A stretch of DNA of 64,000 nt. Origin: Bacteroidota bacterium (GTDB lineage: Bacteria; Bacteroidota; Ignavibacteria; UBA10030; UBA8401). A model generated the notes under the pieces. The model was not told where the DNA came from, did no database searches, and saw nothing but the letters and a program-made list of their open reading frames with translations. This document shows positions 37,833 through 47,051 of the stretch, one piece after another; positions within the stretch are counted from its first letter, which is position 1, and each line of letters starts with the position of its first letter. The translations under genes were made by a program, and so were the position numbers. The stretch is from positions 1 to 64,000 of the forward strand of contig JAJYOK010000005.1 in NCBI GenBank assembly GCA_021796215.1. The letters run 5' to 3'.

Positions 37833-38885
37833 TTACATTTGCATTTCAAACAACTCTACTTGGTTTGTCGGAACTTTGAAGAGATGAACCGACAACGATG
37901 CGTGCGGCTTATTAAATCCCAGTTTCTGTTTTGTCGCTTCAAAAAGCTGCGCTATCGTTTCTGCAATCTCACCTTCGCCTCTCATTCTGCTGCCAAAATT
38001 AGGATCGCTGAGTTCACCTTTGCGCACTTCACGAATTCGGTGCAGCACTCGTTCGGCTCGTTCGGGAAATTCTCGCTCTATCCATTGCGCGAATAAGTCT
38101 TTCACCGCATATGGCAATCGCAACATGATAAATCCTGCACCCATAGCGCCGTGATCTTTCGCCGCCGCAAGTATAGCCGGAATTTCTTCATCATTTAATC
38201 CGGGAATAACCGGCGCCACATTCACTCTGACACGAATGCCGGCTTTTGCCAATCCTTCTATTGCCATCAATCGTTGTTCCGGTGAAGATGTACGCGGCTC
38301 CATTTTTCTTCCGAGATTTCTGTCAAGCGTTGTAATGGATAATGTTACTCTCACAAGATTCAGCCGCGCGAGTTCAGACAATAAATCAACGTCACGCAAA
38401 ACCAATGCGTTCTTTGTAATCATTCCGACGGGATTACGGTATTTCAAAAATACTTCAAGGCATTGACGAGTCAACTGCAATTTTCGTTCAATCGGCTGGT
38501 AACAATCCGTGTTGCCGGACAACATAACGACTTGCGGTTTCCACGAACGCTTTTGAAATTCTTTTTCGAGAAGCGCCGCGATATTTTCCTTCACCATGAT
38601 TTTCGTTTCGAAATCGAGTCCTGAAGAAAAACCGAGATATTCATGCGACGGGCGCGCGTAACAATAAATGCATCCGTGTTCGCATCCGCGGTATGGATTC
38701 AGATCGTACGTAAAGCCGATATCAGGGCTTGAATTTTTCGCCAGCGCAGACTTCGTGTTGTCTCGGAAATACTGCGTAGGAATTTTTCGCTCATCGTCTT
38801 CGCGCGTCCATTCGTCATCAAACGATTCCCACCGCAACGACTCAAACCGGATTTGCGGATTGTATGTTGTGCCTCTGCCTTTCAT
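37833..38885 (-). CDS. PA0069-family radical SAM protein (SplB-like)
   Basis: YDLNPYRGCEHGCIYCYARPSHEYLGFSSGLDFETKI; SGNTDCYQPIERKLQLTRQCLE. Confidence 0.85.
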   Translation of the reverse strand: MKGRGTTYNPQIRFESLRWESFDDEWTREDDERKIPTQYFRDNTKSALAKNSSPDIGFTYDLNPYRGCEHGCIYCYARPSHEYLGFSSGLDFETKIMVKENIAALLEKEFQKRSWKPQVVMLSGNTDCYQPIERKLQLTRQCLEVFLKYRNPVGMITKNALVLRDVDLLSELARLNLVRVTLSITTLDRNLGRKMEPRTSSPEQRLMAIEGLAKAGIRVRVNVAPVIPGLNDEEIPAILAAAKDHGAMGAGFIMLRLPYAVKDLFAQWIEREFPERAERVLHRIREVRKGELSDPNFGSRMRGEGEIAETIAQLFEATKQKLGFNKPHASLSVHLFKVPTNQVELFEMQM

Positions 38886-38944
38886 GTCTCACAACCGCCT
38901 GCTCAATGAACTAACGTTTACGAGATCCCGTCAAACCGGAGCAG

Positions 38945-39000
38945 TGGATTACTGGATTGTTGAAATAATTCCATCTATCCACTAATCCAACAATCCATTT
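38945..39000. repeat. Inverted arrays of 8-nt units (TGGATTNN / NNAATCCA)
   Basis: TGGATTAC TGGATTGT TG ... ATCCACTA ATCCAACA ATCCATTT; TGGATTGTTG (38953-38962) pairs with CAACAATCCA (38988-38997). Confidence 0.6.
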
Positions 39001-39467
39001 TTCTTTTCTTCTGCTGATGTCTTAATGATTCGTGACTGATTAACAGCAAATTTTGATTCAGCGTTTTCAGCCCAGATTTCTCCATTTTCAAAATGCTCCT
39101 TTTTCCAAATCGGAACATCTTTCTTCAGTGTATCAATTGCGTACCGGCACGCAGCAAAAGCTTCGGCACGGTGGTCTGCAGACACAGCAATAACGACACT
39201 TGCCTCCGTTACCGGAACATCGCCGATGCGATGAACAATGGAAACTTTATGAATATTCCATCGCTGGTGCAATTCTTTCTCGATACCGCGCATTAATTCC
39301 AGCGCCATCGGAACATACGCTTCATAGCTCAATGCCAAAACATTTTTGCCTTGTGAATGATTGCGTGTCGTTCCGATAAACACATCAACACCGCCGGCTT
39401 CCGGCACAATGACGGAGTCGAGAATTTCCTGCACATTAATTTTTTCTTCCTGAATACGAACCATCAT
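38982..39467 (-). CDS. moaE: Molybdopterin synthase catalytic subunit MoaE
   Basis: GVDVFIGTTRNHSQGKNVLALSYEAYVPMAL...HRIGDVPVTEASVVIAVSADHRAEAFAACRYAIDTLKKDVPIWKKEHFENGEIW. Confidence 0.93.
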   Translation of the reverse strand: MMVRIQEEKINVQEILDSVIVPEAGGVDVFIGTTRNHSQGKNVLALSYEAYVPMALELMRGIEKELHQRWNIHKVSIVHRIGDVPVTEASVVIAVSADHRAEAFAACRYAIDTLKKDVPIWKKEHFENGEIWAENAESKFAVNQSRIIKTSAEEKKNGLLD

Positions 39468-39712
39468 TATCCTCCGCTGACGGGCGGAATGATAGCCACT
39501 TCATCGCCATCGTTCAGCACGTGCTCGTTCAGCACATACGATTGATTCACCGCAACTCTGACGTACGGGCGAATTTGCTTCATCGCCTCAAATCGTGAAC
39601 TAAAAAAATCCAGCACATCGTTCGCCGTTGCGTTTTCATGCAGATCCACAGTAACATCGCTCTCGCCGACTGCCTCGCGAGCGCTGGCGAAAAATTTTAC
39701 ACAAATTTTCAT
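39467..39712 (-). CDS. moaD: Molybdopterin synthase sulfur-carrier subunit MoaD
   Basis: MKICVKFFASAREAVGESDVTVDL...EVAIIPPVSGG with C-terminal GG. Confidence 0.9.
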   Translation of the reverse strand: MKICVKFFASAREAVGESDVTVDLHENATANDVLDFFSSRFEAMKQIRPYVRVAVNQSYVLNEHVLNDGDEVAIIPPVSGG

Positions 39713-39716
39713 GCAC

Positions 39717-41219
39717 TTATTTGTGAAGAGCAAACGTGAAGACCGAGCCTTTGCCGACCTCGCTCTTCACCTGGATTGAAGAATGGTGCGCTTCAAGAAT
39801 ATGTTTTACAATCGCCAAACCAAGTCCTGTTCCTCCTGCATCGCGCGAACGGTCCTTGTCAACACGGTAGAAGCGCTCAAAAATTCTCGGTAAATGTTCC
39901 GGCGCAATCCCGATGCCGGCATCAGCAACGGAGATGGAAGCTTCCTGTTCATCATCTCTGTAAGAAATCGTCACAACGGTGCCAGCTTCAGAATATTTGA
40001 TTGCATTGTCTACTAAATTTTCCACAACCTGACGAAGACGTTCGCGGTCGCCGTAGATTTCAGTGCCATCACCGCTGGAAAAATCTGTGCGGAGATGAAT
40101 ATTTTTTTGCTCCGCAATCGGCTGCATTTCCGAAAGAACATTTGTCAGCATCGTGCGCATATCGAAGTAGCGAAAACTCATTTTCATGTCGCCCGACTCA
40201 ATGCGGGAAATGTCAATCAAATCACCGAGCAGCATATTGAGCCGTTCGGTATTACGCAGCGCCCGCTGAAGAAATTCGCGGTTGACATTCGGGTCATCAA
40301 CGGCGCCGTTCAAAAGCGTTTCAAGCATTCCCTGCATAGAAAAAATCGGCGTGCGCAATTCGTGCGAAACATTGGCAAGGAACTCGCTACGCACACGTTC
40401 AAGCTTTTTCAGTTGAGAGATTTCTGCCTGTACTGTATCAAGCATATTGTTCAATGTTGACGCCAGTTCTCCGATTTCATCGTTGGAAATATGTGTAATG
40501 CGTTTGGAAATATTTCCACGTTGAATCTCCTCCGCAATTTTTGCCATGCGGACCAGCGGCGACGTCAGCCGGCGTGCGATCAGGAAGCTTCCAACCGCAA
40601 CGATGACAATAATGCAAAGAGCAGTTGCAAGCATTGCAGACTGTGCTGCTTTGACGACACTATCTACAGCAGAAAGCGAAATGCTCTCTCGAATAAAAAC
40701 AACATTTACGACACTCCCGTTGTTCCGCTTGTAAATCTCCTTGGGAAACTGCAGCGGCTCTTCGGCTTTCCGTGCACAATAAAGCATTGAACGATGCAGC
40801 GACGCACTGAAGCGTTCACCCATTCCAACACCGCTGGCATTTGCGTGTTCAATCTCTTCGCGATGAAGATGGTTTTCCAAAAAACGCAGACTGTCGTTCG
40901 AAACTTCAGAATCGTAAACGACAATACCGTCACCAGTCACAAATGTGACGCGGCGTGACTGAGAAGCGAACACTTGAGCAACATATGTTGTAACGTCATG
41001 AAAATTTGTTCCGCGCTTCGCTTCATGTTTCAAAACAGACTCAATTTGAAAGGTCTCTTGCTCTAACATTCCCTGAAAGCGGTCATGAAAATATTCCCGG
41101 CTTACCGATGTCATCAGCAGCCAGAAAATGACAGCAACGCTAATGGTGATAGCTACAGATGCAACAGCGAGTTTTGAGGTGAGCGTTCTCATAACGAACA
41201 ATCTGCTGGAAACCGCCAT
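39717..41219 (-). CDS. Sensor histidine kinase (PhoR-like, HAMP + HisKA + HATPase)
   Basis: VSHELRTPIFSMQGMLETLL, VVENLVDNAIKYSEAG, RDAGGTGLGLAIVKHILEAH. Confidence 0.92.
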   Translation of the reverse strand: MAVSSRLFVMRTLTSKLAVASVAITISVAVIFWLLMTSVSREYFHDRFQGMLEQETFQIESVLKHEAKRGTNFHDVTTYVAQVFASQSRRVTFVTGDGIVVYDSEVSNDSLRFLENHLHREEIEHANASGVGMGERFSASLHRSMLYCARKAEEPLQFPKEIYKRNNGSVVNVVFIRESISLSAVDSVVKAAQSAMLATALCIIVIVAVGSFLIARRLTSPLVRMAKIAEEIQRGNISKRITHISNDEIGELASTLNNMLDTVQAEISQLKKLERVRSEFLANVSHELRTPIFSMQGMLETLLNGAVDDPNVNREFLQRALRNTERLNMLLGDLIDISRIESGDMKMSFRYFDMRTMLTNVLSEMQPIAEQKNIHLRTDFSSGDGTEIYGDRERLRQVVENLVDNAIKYSEAGTVVTISYRDDEQEASISVADAGIGIAPEHLPRIFERFYRVDKDRSRDAGGTGLGLAIVKHILEAHHSSIQVKSEVGKGSVFTFALHK

Positions 41220-41253
41220 AGAACAAATGGCGCAATTGAAAATCCTGTTGCGT

Positions 41254-41949
41254 TCAAAATTCTTTCATGCGATAACCGACGCCTTTGATCGTATCAATAT
41301 AGTCTGCATAGTCAGCAAGCTTCTCGCGAATTTTTCTAATATGAACATCCACCGTCCGATCCACCACGTAGACATCGGCGCCCCAGATATTGGTGAGAAG
41401 CATTTCACGTGTTACAACTTTTCCGGCATGGCGCACAAGATACGCCAGAACTTCAAATTCTTTTTTCGGAAAGAATACTTCCTTCTTGTTGATAAACACT
41501 TTGAACTGAGAACGGCTGATTTCAAGAACGCCGTGCTTAATAACATCATCCTTTTCAGTTTCAGCAGATTGGCTTGAAGCTTGCTTCCGAAGCGCTGATT
41601 TGATTCGCGCCATCAATTTCGGAAGGCTGACCGGCTTTGTGATATAGTCATCTGCTCCAAGTTCGAGACCGATTACTTCATCCAATTCAGAATCGCGTGC
41701 AGTCAAAAAAATTACCGGCACAGAAGAAGTTTCCTCATTTTTTTTCAGAGCGCGAACAACTTCCTTTCCATCCAGTTCCGGCATCATAACATCAAGAAGA
41801 ATGAGATCCGGCTTCTTCTTCGATTGGGCGAGAGCCTCCTTTCCATTTCTGGCAAGGAGAACATCAAATCCTTCCTTTTCCAAATTGTATTTGAGAAAAT
41901 CGAGGATGTCGCGTTCGTCATCAGCAATAAGAATTTTTTGTTTCATCAT
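41254..41949 (-). CDS. Two-component response regulator, OmpR/PhoB family
   Basis: ILIADDERDILDFLKYNLEKEGF...LILLDVMMPELDG; C-terminal winged helix VVDRTVDVHIRKIREKL...IKGVGYRMKEF. Confidence 0.93.
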   Translation of the reverse strand: MMKQKILIADDERDILDFLKYNLEKEGFDVLLARNGKEALAQSKKKPDLILLDVMMPELDGKEVVRALKKNEETSSVPVIFLTARDSELDEVIGLELGADDYITKPVSLPKLMARIKSALRKQASSQSAETEKDDVIKHGVLEISRSQFKVFINKKEVFFPKKEFEVLAYLVRHAGKVVTREMLLTNIWGADVYVVDRTVDVHIRKIREKLADYADYIDTIKGVGYRMKEF

Positions 41950-41975
41950 TCTGTCCGGCCAAAAAGTTTCAGGAG

Positions 41976-42005
41976 AAATATAGGCAAATGTAGAACTGAT
42001 TTCAA
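41976..42005 (-). promoter_or_regulatory. Putative promoter of response regulator gene: TTG-N20-TATATTT
   Basis: Minus strand TTG(42005-42003)-20 nt-TATATTT(41982-41976), 27 bp before the start. Confidence 0.5.
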
Positions 42006-42023
42006 TAAAACATATCGGACGGC

Positions 42024-42605
42024 TTAACGCTGGTTGAATTCCTTTTGATAAAGCTTTTTATTAAATAACGGCGCAAGCGCATTAATTGCAGCAAGTTCAA
42101 ACGAATCTTCGCGCGTCACAATATCATGCGTCAGAATTCCCCATGTTCCTTGATTGCTGCGCACATCGCGCTGCTCAGCGAACGCGTCAATCACTTTCCC
42201 CAAATCTTTTCCCTCTTCGAGCACAGCGTGCGAAAGCGCGCCGGGAAGCTGAATGCTTCCCGAACTGCCAAACCAAAAATCAGCACCGTCATGCACACAC
42301 GCCCAGCTTTGCAGAAATGTGATTCCACCAACGTTATACAACCCTCCTTCAACACCGATTGCAAGAACAAGCTCGTTCATAACTGCGCGCACACTAAGCG
42401 CTTGAAACACGTGCTCGGCTCTGTTTCGAGATCCTTTTATTAATTCGGCAATAGATACCGGCGTTGCAGAAACTCCGCTGTCACTTTCAATACTTTCAAA
42501 TTTCAACTGATCGCCGGCGGAAAATAATACACCGCGCAGTTTTTCAAACGCACGCTTCACTCCGTTCACTTTCGGCGCGCGTGTACTCGCAATGCCGATA
42601 ATCAT
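42024..42605 (-). CDS. DUF84 family (inosine/xanthosine triphosphatase-like) protein
   Basis: MIIGIASTRAPKVNGVKRAFEKL...ESDSGVSATPVSIAELIKGSRNRAEHVF...AIGVEGGLY. Confidence 0.8.
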   Translation of the reverse strand: MIIGIASTRAPKVNGVKRAFEKLRGVLFSAGDQLKFESIESDSGVSATPVSIAELIKGSRNRAEHVFQALSVRAVMNELVLAIGVEGGLYNVGGITFLQSWACVHDGADFWFGSSGSIQLPGALSHAVLEEGKDLGKVIDAFAEQRDVRSNQGTWGILTHDIVTREDSFELAAINALAPLFNKKLYQKEFNQR

Positions 42606-43036
42606 TTCGCCGCCTTTCTCTTTGAACGATGAGAAAGTTTCTTCAGGTCTGGCGGCGTCGGAAATAATTTGTCGAGCGTCGTTATTTTTTTCTTTCCCTT
42701 GCTCGTGACGAGTATGATTTCTAACTTCGGTGAAAACTCAGAAAGGACTTGCCGGCACGCGCCGCATGGCGTAATGAATCCTTTATCATCGGAAGTCACA
42801 ACGATGGAACGAAATTTCTTCTTTCCTGCCGCGACTGCTTTGAACACTGCCGTCCGCTCCGCACATATCGTCAGGGAGTATGATGAATTTTCAATATTGC
42901 AGCCGTCGAATATTTCGCCGTCATCTGTCATCAGCGCAGCACCGACATGAAAATTGGAGTACGGTGCGTACGCACTTCGACACGCACGTGCAGCGTGCTG
43001 AATAAGGAGTGACTGTTCTTTCTGGGGTGTTTTCAA
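42602..43036 (-). CDS. cdd: Cytidine deaminase
   Basis: RSAYAPYSNFHVGAALMTDDGEIFDGCNIENSSYSLTICAERTAVFKAVAAG...TPCGACRQVLSEF. Confidence 0.95.
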   Translation of the reverse strand: MKTPQKEQSLLIQHAARACRSAYAPYSNFHVGAALMTDDGEIFDGCNIENSSYSLTICAERTAVFKAVAAGKKKFRSIVVTSDDKGFITPCGACRQVLSEFSPKLEIILVTSKGKKKITTLDKLFPTPPDLKKLSHRSKRKAAK

Positions 43037-43051
43037 TTCATCTCCGCATTA

Positions 43052-43384
43052 TTATGGTTGGAATTTATTTTTTTCATCGCATTCACTGCACCGGCACAAA
43101 TCTCTCAGATACTGCCACGAATACAACCCCGTTGCGTGGCCATCACCCCACGTGATTTGAATTGCATAACTGCCGACTTGCTGGAGAGATTTCAATTCAT
43201 AGTGACCGGGAAGCTGCGCTAGCGCTTGAGGTTTATACGTATGCAGCAGCACAGTTTCTCCTTTGCATTCTGCACACGGACATTCATCGCGAAGCAATTT
43301 GAACATATATGAACTGACATGATTATCGTCCCAAGTAATCCTGAGGCTGTCCGCACTTGTTTGTTTGATTGCTACCGGGCGCAT
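43052..43384 (-). CDS. DUF971 domain-containing protein
   Basis: SLRITWDDNHVSSYMFKLLRDECPCAEC...AIQITWGDGHATGLYSWQYLRDLCRC; start set at MRPVAIK to avoid overlap with the upstream gene. Confidence 0.85.
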   Translation of the reverse strand: MRPVAIKQTSADSLRITWDDNHVSSYMFKLLRDECPCAECKGETVLLHTYKPQALAQLPGHYELKSLQQVGSYAIQITWGDGHATGLYSWQYLRDLCRCSECDEKNKFQP

Positions 43385-43389
43385 AAATT

Positions 43390-43917
43390 TTATTGCAAGG
43401 TTTTCAAGACGGGCAACAGGTATGCAGCCCACTTGCTGTAACCAGCCGGTATAAGATGCAAGCCATCCTCGCTAAACTCTTCTGCAAGCTCGCCGCTTGC
43501 ATTGAGAAAGTGCGGATAGAGATCAAGATATTCTATACCATACCGCAGGGCGATTTTTTGCAGCTCAAGATTCAATAATTGGATTCGCTCTAACGGAAGA
43601 TTCTCCAGATTTCGTGTCGGCAAAATTGATTGAATAAAAAAACGCGCTTCCCTAAGCTGACGGGTCAGCCGAAAAAGAATCTTTTCATAGTTGAGCAACA
43701 GCTTGTCGTTGGAAAAAAACGACGCAATATCATTTATTCCGACAAGAATGAACACCGCCGACGGCTTCAGTTGAATAACATCTTTTTCCAATCTCGCAAG
43801 GACCAAATCCGTCCTGTCTCCCGATATTCCCTTATTGATGATATGATACTCTTTCAACAAAGTATCAAACGGAAATGCTTCTGTTATCGAGTCACCTAAA
43901 AATATAATAGAACTCAC
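43390..43917 (-). CDS. SGNH/GDSL hydrolase family protein
   Basis: IIFLGDSITEAFPFD, NKGISGDRTDLVLARL, VGINDIA, FSEDGLHLIPAGYSKWA. Confidence 0.9.
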   Translation of the reverse strand: MSSIIFLGDSITEAFPFDTLLKEYHIINKGISGDRTDLVLARLEKDVIQLKPSAVFILVGINDIASFFSNDKLLLNYEKILFRLTRQLREARFFIQSILPTRNLENLPLERIQLLNLELQKIALRYGIEYLDLYPHFLNASGELAEEFSEDGLHLIPAGYSKWAAYLLPVLKTLQ

Positions 43918-43939
43918 TTTCTATCTCTCCACAAAAAAA

Positions 43940-45229
43940 TTAAACATAAGCTTGAATAGAGCGTACCCGAGGTTCCGCAACATAGCGATGTAACAACAAC
44001 AGGGCACATATCGCTGTCACCATCCCAAATAAAAATACAAGGGGGTAACCGAAATTTTTCACCAAAACTCCGCCAAGCACCCCGACAAGCACTACAGGCG
44101 CAGTGATCGTGTTGGCAAGAGCAATATACAACGATCTTTCTTTTTCTGTACATAGTTCAGCTATAAATGACAGCCGTGAAATGCCTTGTAGTGCAATAGT
44201 GCTCGCCGAGAAAAAAAAGACCAGGCCGTACACAAGAATATTTCCTGCAAGGATTGCTACCACGTTAGCAGCAACAGCGAATCCCGCAAGCAGCATCAGG
44301 TTCAACTTGTGACCGTAGCTGTCCGCAATGAATCCGAAGAACAAGTTTCCAACAACCATACTTCCCATAAAAATCATAGTAAATGTTCCTACGTACGAAG
44401 TTGGCAGCGAAAACTTTTGTATCGCATACACGGCATAAAACACGGAGACCGTCATGGACATCAGGGTAAACGCGTCGGCAAAAAGAAAGTTGCGTAAATT
44501 TCTGTCTTCTCTTACAGACTTATGAGCAAGCGTTAAAAAACTGCGGGAATCAATGACACTATGTTCTTCAGATGTGCTTGCCGGTTCTTTCAACCTGCCG
44601 ACCGAAACCAACGCCATCATCATAAAAGCGAAAGCGATAAAAAAAAGCAATGAAAAATTTGTCGGAAAAGAAAACGCAGCAAGTATAAAACCTACAACCG
44701 AGCCGCCGAAAACTCCAAGAGAGGAACTCAAAATTTGCCGCACTGCTAACACCCTCCCTCGAAGCGTCACCGGCACAGTTTTCGTAAACAGAACAAACCA
44801 CGGGGGCTGGCTCAAACTTCCTGTAACCGCTGAAAGAAATAAAAGGAAGAGCAGCAGGATTACCGATACAACTACGGTACTATGTTGTACTGCAAGGAGT
44901 GTAAAAGCGCCGATCAGAAAAAATGAAAGACGATACAATAGTCCATAACGCATTACCAGCGGCTTGACTGGACCGGTAGTATAAATAAAGCGGAACAGCA
45001 GTGCCTGCGGAAGATTCAATCCGATTGTCCAGAGAACTGGGATGCTGCCGATAGCAACCGCACTTCCGCCGATGCGTTCTATGAAGACCGGGAAAATTGT
45101 ATTCACCGATATGAAACTTAATGCAAAACCGAACAGAGCGCCGTCGTAAAGATGTGCACGAAGATTCGCCTTCAGTGTTTCCACATCATGCAGATCGTAT
45201 TTTGAGAGCCGAAACAACCAATTGTACAT
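43940..45229 (-). CDS. MFS transporter
   Basis: About 12 hydrophobic segments, MFS-like PVTLRGRVLAVRQILSSSLGVFGG and FFGFIADSYGHKLNL. Confidence 0.8.
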   Translation of the reverse strand: MYNWLFRLSKYDLHDVETLKANLRAHLYDGALFGFALSFISVNTIFPVFIERIGGSAVAIGSIPVLWTIGLNLPQALLFRFIYTTGPVKPLVMRYGLLYRLSFFLIGAFTLLAVQHSTVVVSVILLLFLLFLSAVTGSLSQPPWFVLFTKTVPVTLRGRVLAVRQILSSSLGVFGGSVVGFILAAFSFPTNFSLLFFIAFAFMMMALVSVGRLKEPASTSEEHSVIDSRSFLTLAHKSVREDRNLRNFLFADAFTLMSMTVSVFYAVYAIQKFSLPTSYVGTFTMIFMGSMVVGNLFFGFIADSYGHKLNLMLLAGFAVAANVVAILAGNILVYGLVFFFSASTIALQGISRLSFIAELCTEKERSLYIALANTITAPVVLVGVLGGVLVKNFGYPLVFLFGMVTAICALLLLHRYVAEPRVRSIQAYV

Positions 45230-45238
45230 AAGTTATAT

Positions 45239-45312
45239 TAAAATAGCACAGAAAGAATTTGCACGCAAGCGAAAATGCTTCATTGCCTCGTGTCCCATTT
45301 TTTCGTACCTTG
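45239..45312. promoter_or_regulatory. Divergent promoter pair: minus TTG-N20-TATTTTA (45268-45239) and plus TTG-N20-TACCTTG (45283-45312)
   Basis: Both match the same -33/-7-like pattern with identical 20-nt spacing in the MFS/dehydrogenase intergenic region. Confidence 0.5.
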
Positions 45313-45417
45313 ATGCCGACATTCGCCGCAGACAAACATTCTGCGTAACGAATGAAGTGATAGCATCCGCCAACAGCGGAGACACATCAATTCACTATCC
45401 ATACGAAGGAAATTCCT

Positions 45418-46539
45418 ATGAATATTTTCGACCAGCTCATACCGAACGATCATGAGCAAATAGTTTTTTGTTCCGATAAAACAGTCGGCTTGCGCGCAAT
45501 CATCGCAATTCACAACACAACACTCGGTCCTGCACTCGGCGGCACACGCATGTGGACCTACGCAAGCGACGACGAAGCGCTGCGCGACGCTCTGCGTCTT
45601 TCCAAAGGAATGACTTACAAAGCGGCTATCGCCGGCTTAAATCTTGGCGGAGGCAAAGCGGTGATCATCGGCGATTCGAAGAAAGATAAAAGCGAATCTT
45701 TATTCCGAACGTACGGCAGATTTGTTGAAGGACTCGCCGGGCGTTACATCACAGCGGAAGACGTCGGTACGGGTGTCAGCGATATGGAATACGTCCGGAT
45801 GGAAACAAAATACGTGACCGGAATTTCGCAGTCGCTTGGCGGAAGCGGCGACCCTTCTCCCGTGACTGCACAAGGCGTTTACGTCGGAATCAAAGCAACC
45901 ATGCACGAAGCGACCGGCAGCGATTCTTTAAAAGGAAAAAAAATTGCCGTACAGGGAGCCGGTCATGTTGCGCGCTATCTCTGTGAACATCTCGGCAGAG
46001 AAGGCGCAAAAGTTTTTGTGACCGACATTTTTGAAGAGAAAGTTAAAGCAGTGCTTGCTTCGACAAAAGCAGAATATGTAAAACCGGAAGATATTTATAC
46101 CGTTGATGCCGATATTTTCGCACCGTGCGCGCTCGGCGGTATCATCAACGACGAAACCATTCCAAAGCTGAAATGCAAAGTTATTGCCGGCGCCGCAAAT
46201 AATCAACTGCTCGATCAGGATAAGCACGGAAAAATGCTTGTCGAACGAGGCATTCTTTACGCACCCGATTATGCGATCAATGCCGGAGGATTGATCAATG
46301 TTGCAAACGAATTGGAAGGTTATCATCAGGACCGCGCACTAAAGCAAGCCAACAGTATTTACGATATTTTGAAACAGATTTTTGCCATTGCAAAAAAAGA
46401 ACACATTCCCACGTACATCGCGTCAAACAAATTGGCGGAAGACCGCATCGAGAAAATCGGGCGTATCAAGCAAATTTATGCCGGAACTTCCAATTTTGTC
46501 GGACGTTTAGGTGAGATGAATTCCAAAAGGGCTTCGTGA
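45418..46539 (+). CDS. Leucine dehydrogenase / Glu-Leu-Phe-Val dehydrogenase family
   Basis: GPALGGTRMW, KAAIAGLNLGGGKAVI, ITAEDVGTGVSDMEYV, VQGAGHVARYLCEHL; AAGGAAATTCCT upstream of the ATG. Confidence 0.92.
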   Translation: MNIFDQLIPNDHEQIVFCSDKTVGLRAIIAIHNTTLGPALGGTRMWTYASDDEALRDALRLSKGMTYKAAIAGLNLGGGKAVIIGDSKKDKSESLFRTYGRFVEGLAGRYITAEDVGTGVSDMEYVRMETKYVTGISQSLGGSGDPSPVTAQGVYVGIKATMHEATGSDSLKGKKIAVQGAGHVARYLCEHLGREGAKVFVTDIFEEKVKAVLASTKAEYVKPEDIYTVDADIFAPCALGGIINDETIPKLKCKVIAGAANNQLLDQDKHGKMLVERGILYAPDYAINAGGLINVANELEGYHQDRALKQANSIYDILKQIFAIAKKEHIPTYIASNKLAEDRIEKIGRIKQIYAGTSNFVGRLGEMNSKRAS

Positions 46540-47051
46540 AACACCAGTCACACATTTATAAGCGCCGAATCGTTCGGGAGCGGGTGATGCAGGCATATTA
46601 CGCGTATGAAATTTCCGGCAACCCGCTTCCCGAAATTATCGGGAACATTTTCGAGGAACTGAAAGAAGAGAAAGCTGAGTTTGAGTTTGCAAAGAAGCTT
46701 CTCCTGACGACGGTCGAACATCAAACCGAATTCGATGCCTTGATCAAAGAAAAAGCGACACACTGGGAATTTCACCGCATCGCGCTGATTGACAAACTAC
46801 TTCTCCGCATCGGCATTTGCGAGCTGAAATATTTCCCGGACATTCCGCCGAAAGTCACCATCAATGAAGCCATAGAAGTCGCTAAACGTTTCAGCACGGA
46901 AAAGAGCGGACAGTTTCTCAACGGTATTCTTGATTCCATACTTAACGACTTAAAGCGTGAAGGCACTCTGGAAAAAACCGGGCGCGGCTTACTTGAATCC
47001 AACGTTCGGAAAAAATCAAGTCCGCCTGACGCGGATAACAGCACGGTATGA
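46536..47051 (+). CDS. nusB: Transcription antitermination factor NusB
   Basis: RRIVRERVMQAYYAYEISG...IALIDKLLLRIGICELKYFPDIPPKVTINEAIEVAKRFSTEKSGQFLNGILDSI. Confidence 0.93.
   Translation: MKHQSHIYKRRIVRERVMQAYYAYEISGNPLPEIIGNIFEELKEEKAEFEFAKKLLLTTVEHQTEFDALIKEKATHWEFHRIALIDKLLLRIGICELKYFPDIPPKVTINEAIEVAKRFSTEKSGQFLNGILDSILNDLKREGTLEKTGRGLLESNVRKKSSPPDADNSTV

Noticed and set aside
47022-47036. TCCGCCTGACGCGGA in the 3' end of nusB, resembling half of the 30-bp palindromic element
   Set aside because: Only a 15-bp imperfect palindrome; too short to call a third copy without a genome-wide search.
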